DNA from: UBA1858 sp045106935
GTDB lineage: Bacteria > Pseudomonadota > Gammaproteobacteria > UBA4575
Assembly: GCA_045106935.1 (NCBI GenBank)
Contig: JBGCFN010000013.1
Span: 1-15,965, forward strand
Reading direction: 5' to 3'
Length of the DNA stretch: 15,965 bases
Part shown: positions 12,525 through 15,965 of the stretch, piece by piece
Numbering within the stretch: the stretch's first letter is position 1
How the letters are laid out: each line of letters starts with the position of its first letter
Position numbers and translations under genes: made by a program
The notes under the pieces: generated by a model
What the model was told of the DNA's origin: nothing
Databases searched by the model: none
Seen by the model: the letters and a program-made list of their open reading frames with translations, nothing else

Positions 12525-14353
12525 TCAACCAAGCACTCTGGGCTTGTTTACTAGCCTTACTAGTCAGCCTATCGAGTTTATCGTTTGCCGCAGGAAGCCC
12601 GTTTGGTGACAACAGTGAAGATGAAGAATTTCTGACTGTTGATGAAGCATTTCAGCTAACCGCCACAGGTAAATCAGCCAATGAAATTAAGTTATTTTGG
12701 AATGTTGCGGATGGTTATTACTTATATAGAAAGCGTATAAGTGTCAGCAGTGATAATGCCAATGTATCGATTGGCGAATTAAATTTGCCTGATGGCAAAA
12801 ATCAGTACGACGAATTTTTCGGCGATGTTGAGATATATGAACATAGCTTAGATCTCAGTGTCCCCATTACTACCAACGCCAGCTCAGTTGAGTTAATTGT
12901 TGGTTATCAAGGCTGCGCGCACGCCGGGCTCTGTTATCCACCAGTGAAAAAGACTTTCACCGTCGCATTGCCAGGGCACGCTAACCAATCAATAGACAAC
13001 GCCACTGAGTCTGCCCAGACGAATGAACCTTCAAATGAAGAAGACAGTATTTTGGCTGACCTTCAAAACGCGAACCCTCTGGTGGCCATATTACTTAGTT
13101 TAGGATTCGGTATTCTGGTGGCCTTTACTGCCTGCATGTACCCAATGATTCCCATATTGACGTCTCTCATTATGGGGCAAGGTGAGAAAATCACGACGTT
13201 CAAAGCATTTAGCTTATCCCTAAGTTATACCCAAGGGATCGCCATTACGTTTGGTATTCTTGGCGCGATCATGGCGGTGATTGGTGAAGCACTGGGCATC
13301 CAAGGCAGTCTACAAACCCCATGGATATTAATTCCATCGGCGTTGCTGTTTATCGGCTTGGCCATGTCTATGTTTGGTTTCTATGAGATTCAAGTGCCAA
13401 GCGCACTCCAGAGCAAATTAAACGAAAAAAGTAATCAACAAAAAGGTGGCTCCTTATTTGGCGTGGGCCTAATGGGTGTGCTTTCTGCATTAATCGTGGG
13501 CCCATGTGGCGGACCCGTGTTACTGGCCGTACTTGCCTTTGCAGCACAGTCTCAAAACCCACTCGCGGGATTCTTATATCTATGGGTATTCGGCACAGGT
13601 ATGGGCTTACCACTACTTATTATGGGTTCTGGCGGTGGTGCATTATTACCCAAAGCCGGTACTTGGATGGATCTCGTCAAAGCGACAGGCGGCGTCATTA
13701 TGATTGCCCTAGCAATTAGTTTCTTAGAACGCCTCAGCCCAACCTATATCTCTACTGAAGTCATTATGTTGATGTGGGGAAGTTTGTTAATTATCGTGGC
13801 TATCTACCTAGGTGCTTTACAATCTCTACCAGAAGCCAGCAGCGGCTGGCGTAAATTATGGAAAGGGCTTGGCGTTGTTTTATTGATTTATGGTGCGATG
13901 TTCCTTATCGGCTTAGCCAGTGGCGGCAAAGATACGCTTAAACCTTTAACCGGTGTCATCAGCGCCGGCCACCAGCAAAGCTCTTCACATCATGAAGCCT
14001 TTACGCGGATTAAATCTATTGAGGATTTAGATAGAGAATTGGCGTCAGCCAAAGCTGCAGGGAAACCCGTCATGCTAGATTTCTATGCAGACTGGTGTGC
14101 CTACTGCAAAACTATGGAAAAGAAAGTCTTTCCTGATCCTGCGGTTGTCGCAGCACTTCAAGGTGTCGTCCTGTTACAGGCTGACATCACCGTGCAAGAT
14201 GCCACAGACAAAGCCTTGGCCAGCCATCTAAAGATGCCAGCACCGCCCGCATTGTATTTTTGGGATGCACAGGGAAATGAACTCAGAAGTAGCAAGCTCA
14301 CCGGTAGTGTCACCGCAGATCAGCTGGCTAATCATCTAAATACGATTTTCTAA
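12500..14353 (+). CDS. dsbD: Thiol:disulfide interchange protein DsbD
   Basis: A 617-residue inner-membrane electron carrier that moves reducing power from cytoplasmic thioredoxin to periplasmic DsbC, DsbG and cytochrome c maturation thiols. Order of parts: signal peptide (cut after LSFA, about residue 30); N-terminal periplasmic domain with GCAHAGLCYPP (C139 and C145); about eight membrane helices (190-470) with CMYPMIPIL (C212) and GPCGGPVL (C336) as the redox pair; and a C-terminal thioredoxin-like domain with FYADWCAYCK (C533 and C536). All six expected cysteines are present. The central motif is GPCGGP rather than SPCTTAP of E. coli. The ATG lies inside cutA (25 bp overlap); no other Met precedes the signal peptide core, so the start is well supported. 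Confidence 0.96.
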   Translation: MGHQRNQLINQALWACLLALLVSLSSLSFAAGSPFGDNSEDEEFLTVDEAFQLTATGKSANEIKLFWNVADGYYLYRKRISVSSDNANVSIGELNLPDGKNQYDEFFGDVEIYEHSLDLSVPITTNASSVELIVGYQGCAHAGLCYPPVKKTFTVALPGHANQSIDNATESAQTNEPSNEEDSILADLQNANPLVAILLSLGFGILVAFTACMYPMIPILTSLIMGQGEKITTFKAFSLSLSYTQGIAITFGILGAIMAVIGEALGIQGSLQTPWILIPSALLFIGLAMSMFGFYEIQVPSALQSKLNEKSNQQKGGSLFGVGLMGVLSALIVGPCGGPVLLAVLAFAAQSQNPLAGFLYLWVFGTGMGLPLLIMGSGGGALLPKAGTWMDLVKATGGVIMIALAISFLERLSPTYISTEVIMLMWGSLLIIVAIYLGALQSLPEASSGWRKLWKGLGVVLLIYGAMFLIGLASGGKDTLKPLTGVISAGHQQSSSHHEAFTRIKSIEDLDRELASAKAAGKPVMLDFYADWCAYCKTMEKKVFPDPAVVAALQGVVLLQADITVQDATDKALASHLKMPAPPALYFWDAQGNELRSSKLTGSVTADQLANHLNTIF

Positions 14354-14443
14354 ACACAATCTTCCAGTAAGCTGAGTAAACAGCTAGCGAGCACCCATAA
14401 ATCCCACTGGTAATTTCCAATCTTGTAGCAATCATCTTGTATT

Positions 14444-14473
14444 TTGCTGCTAATTTCGCCTATCTTGCATAAT
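14444..14473 (+). promoter_or_regulatory. Possible promoter of aroQ-accB-accC
   Basis: TTGCTG (14444-14449) is followed after 18 bases by CATAAT (14468-14473, 5 of 6). Transcription would begin near 14480, just before a possible leader structure in which GCTTGGT (14482-14488) can pair with ACCAAGC (14532-14538). Both are plausible but unproven; the 199-bp gap after dsbD shows no terminator. A short AGCTG-N6-CAGCT inverted repeat at 14370-14385 has no T run. Confidence 0.3.
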
Positions 14474-14552
14474 AATAGACAGCTTGGTGCTTTTGCGGCA
14501 CAATGCTCGCCTGAATTAAAATACTAATTAAACCAAGCATTCATTCTTTTTC

Positions 14553-14993
14553 ATGAGCAAGATCCTACTTTTAAATGGTCCCAATTTAAATTTATTGGGG
14601 TCCAGAGAACCTGAAGTATATGGCCATGACACATTAGACATGGTCGTTGAGTCAGCGTCTGCTCATGCGAAATCTCTTGGGCATGAACTCATTCATTGCC
14701 AGAGTAATGCTGAACACGAGTTGATTAATCAACTGCATGCAGCAAAACAAGACAATATAGAATTCATTGTCATTAACCCTGGCGCATTTACACACACAAG
14801 CATTGCCTTAAGGGATGCTTTTTTAGGTGTCGCAATTCCTTTCATAGAAATTCATATTTCCAATGTGTTTGCGCGTGAAGAGTTTCGACAAGTGTCTTTC
14901 TTATCAGATATTGCAGTGGGAATTATTTCAGGCATGGGTATTCACGGATACCAGCTTGCTATCAGCGCTGCGCACAACCAGTTAACTAAATAA
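14553..14993 (+). CDS. aroQ: 3-dehydroquinate dehydratase, type II
   Basis: A 146-residue cytoplasmic enzyme, usually a dodecamer, that dehydrates 3-dehydroquinate in the shikimate route to aromatic amino acids. Motifs present are LLNGPNLNLLGSREPEVYG (5-24) with R18 and catalytic Y23, VINPGAFTHTSIALRDA (73-89) with N75 and H81, and EIHISNVFAREEFR (99-112) with H101 as general acid. Length is standard. There is no obvious Shine-Dalgarno (CATTCTTTTTC precedes the ATG). accB begins 13 bp after the stop; aroQ-accB-accC is a common gammaproteobacterial gene order. The leader has complementary arms (14482-14488 and 14532-14538) that could matter for expression. Confidence 0.97.
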   Translation: MSKILLLNGPNLNLLGSREPEVYGHDTLDMVVESASAHAKSLGHELIHCQSNAEHELINQLHAAKQDNIEFIVINPGAFTHTSIALRDAFLGVAIPFIEIHISNVFAREEFRQVSFLSDIAVGIISGMGIHGYQLAISAAHNQLTK

Positions 14994-15006
14994 AAGAACT
15001 AAGCAC

Positions 15007-15459
15007 ATGGATATACGAAAAGTAAAAAAACTTATTGAGTTGCTAGAGGAATCTGGCATTGCCGAGATAGAAATTAAAGAAGGCGAAGAGTCTGTACGCA
15101 TTAGTCGTCACAGCGCCAACGCACCAGCGATGCCTATGCAATATGCTGCCGCGCCTGCACCATTACCAGCTGCTGCTCCTGCCGCCGTGGAAAGTGCGAG
15201 CGCAGAATCGCCATCAGTGGTCAGTGGTCATCAAGTCACATCACCCATGGTAGGTACTTTTTATGAAGCTTCATCCCCAGGCGCGACTCCTTTTACTGAA
15301 GTCGGCAAACAAGTAAAAGAAGGTGAAGTGCTTTGTATTATTGAAGCCATGAAAATGCTGAATCAAATTGAAAGCGACAAGTCAGGCACTGTTAAAGCAG
15401 TGCTTGCTGAGAATGGTCAACCAGTTGAATTTGGCCAACCTCTTTTTGTCATTGAATAA
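15007..15459 (+). CDS. accB: Biotin carboxyl carrier protein of acetyl-CoA carboxylase
   Basis: The 150-residue AccB carries biotin between the biotin carboxylase and carboxyltransferase halves of acetyl-CoA carboxylase, which makes malonyl-CoA for fatty acids. The N-terminal part (MDIRKVKKLIELLEESGIAEIEIKEG) is the dimerising region; residues 37-69 are an Ala/Pro-rich flexible linker; and the C-terminal biotinyl domain has SPMVGTFYEASSPGATPF and the signature EAMKM (113-117) with K116 as the biotin attachment site. The domain ends in the usual GQPLFVIE. It lies 13 bp after aroQ and 91 bp before accC, in the standard accBC order. In E. coli AccB feeds back on accBC expression; nothing here shows that directly. 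Confidence 0.97.
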   Translation: MDIRKVKKLIELLEESGIAEIEIKEGEESVRISRHSANAPAMPMQYAAAPAPLPAAAPAAVESASAESPSVVSGHQVTSPMVGTFYEASSPGATPFTEVGKQVKEGEVLCIIEAMKMLNQIESDKSGTVKAVLAENGQPVEFGQPLFVIE

Positions 15460-15550
15460 GAACGTTAACGACAACTTGTCATTAGAATTAATTGGATAAC
15501 TCGATGCTTTCCCTGTTGCAACGCATCACATTAAGAAGAATCACTGAATC

Positions 15551-15965
15551 ATGTTAGAAAAAGTTGTTATCGCCAATCGCGGTGAAATTGCCTTACGCAT
15601 ATTGCGCGCATGTCGCGAACTTGGAATTAAAACCGTTGCAGTGCATTCCACTGTTGACCGCGAATTAAAACACGTCAAGCTTGCAGATGAGTCTGTTTGT
15701 ATTGGCCCACCACCTTCGACAGAAAGTTATCTAAACATCCCCGCGATTATCAATGCTGCAGAATTAACAGATGCATCTGCCATACACCCAGGCTATGGAT
15801 TTTTATCTGAAAACGATGACTTTGCAGAACGTGTTGAATCAAGCGGCTTCGTATTCATTGGCCCAACAGCCGACACCATTCGCCGCATGGGCGATAAAAT
15901 TTCTGCAAAGAACGCGATGCAAGAAGCCGGTGTGCCTTGTGTACCAGGCTCAGCTGAACCTTTAA
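15551..15965 (+). CDS. accC: Biotin carboxylase of acetyl-CoA carboxylase (5' part, runs off the window)
   Basis: The ATG at 15551 starts MLEKVVIANRGEIALRILRACRELGIKTVAVHS, the standard N-terminus of AccC. The visible 138 residues form the pre-ATP-grasp domain with DRELKHVKLADESVCIGPPPSTESYLNIPAII, then HPGYGFLSEN and FIGPTADTIRRMGDKISAKN, all diagnostic of biotin carboxylases. The frame is open to the last base, so the ATP-grasp catalytic part is outside the window. The enzyme uses ATP and bicarbonate to carboxylate biotin on AccB. It follows accB by 91 bp with only a weak ribosome site. Propionyl- or pyruvate-carboxylase subunits share these motifs, but the position after accB settles the assignment. 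Confidence 0.96.
   Translation, partial: MLEKVVIANRGEIALRILRACRELGIKTVAVHSTVDRELKHVKLADESVCIGPPPSTESYLNIPAIINAAELTDASAIHPGYGFLSENDDFAERVESSGFVFIGPTADTIRRMGDKISAKNAMQEAGVPCVPGSAEPL

Noticed and set aside
13368..13719. Open frames in other phases inside dsbD
   Set aside because: They overlap membrane helices of dsbD, have no ribosome sites, and resemble nothing known.
11210..15965. groES-fxsA / cutA-dsbD-aroQ-accB-accC as a novel cluster
   Set aside because: Parts of this order are common among gammaproteobacteria; it is ordinary conserved synteny.

Overview
The window looks like a chromosomal segment of a gammaproteobacterium with moderate-to-low GC (judged by eye). The evidence is a proteobacterial GshA-type glutamate-cysteine ligase, Bpt, AmpD, and the gene order groEL-groES-fxsA / cutA-dsbD-aroQ-accB-accC, parts of which are shared by many gammaproteobacteria. 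A VPLPA-CTERM sorting tail and a CIRCE operator upstream of groESL point away from the enterobacteria, but the genus cannot be named. Nearly all the DNA is coding; no gene-free stretch exceeds 300 bases, and I saw no tRNA, rRNA, insertion sequence, CRISPR array or phage gene.

Layout. 1-330 is the end of an RND efflux pump gene. 581-1857 (+) holds two exported proteins: a predicted VPLPA-CTERM surface protein and a small acidic two-cysteine protein. 1929-5830 (-) runs, in transcription order, gshA, a DUF4124 protein, a secreted rhodanese and a PPK2 polyphosphate kinase, closely packed, followed by a separately promoted DUF4332 helix-hairpin-helix protein with a clear terminator at 1876-1910. 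Divergent from gshA is bpt (5894), overlapping an unrecognised 107-residue gene; ampD converges on it. 7675-9292 (+) holds a membrane di-iron hydroxylase of the sterol desaturase family, a secreted heptad-repeat protein with nine regularly spaced histidines, and an unrecognised secreted 157-residue protein. A hairpin terminator at 9458-9486 separates this from groESL (-). fxsA lies upstream of groES, and cutA-dsbD-aroQ-accB-accC run rightwards off the end.

How the genes work together. groESL is chaperonin; its predicted promoter has a TTGACA/TATCAT core abutting a near-perfect CIRCE, so HrcA repression is the simplest reading. dsbD carries electrons across the inner membrane to periplasmic thiol proteins. 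aroQ serves the shikimate pathway, and accB/accC make the biotin carrier and biotin carboxylase of acetyl-CoA carboxylase. gshA starts glutathione synthesis and shares a probable operon with a periplasmic rhodanese, suggesting a thiol/sulfur link.

The most unusual locus is 8541-9292: a tiny exported protein built almost entirely from a 7-residue repeat encoded by near-identical 42-bp tandem units, paired with a second exported protein of unknown function. It may be a periplasmic metal-binding or protective helix (SmbP-like or LEA-like), but this is inference.
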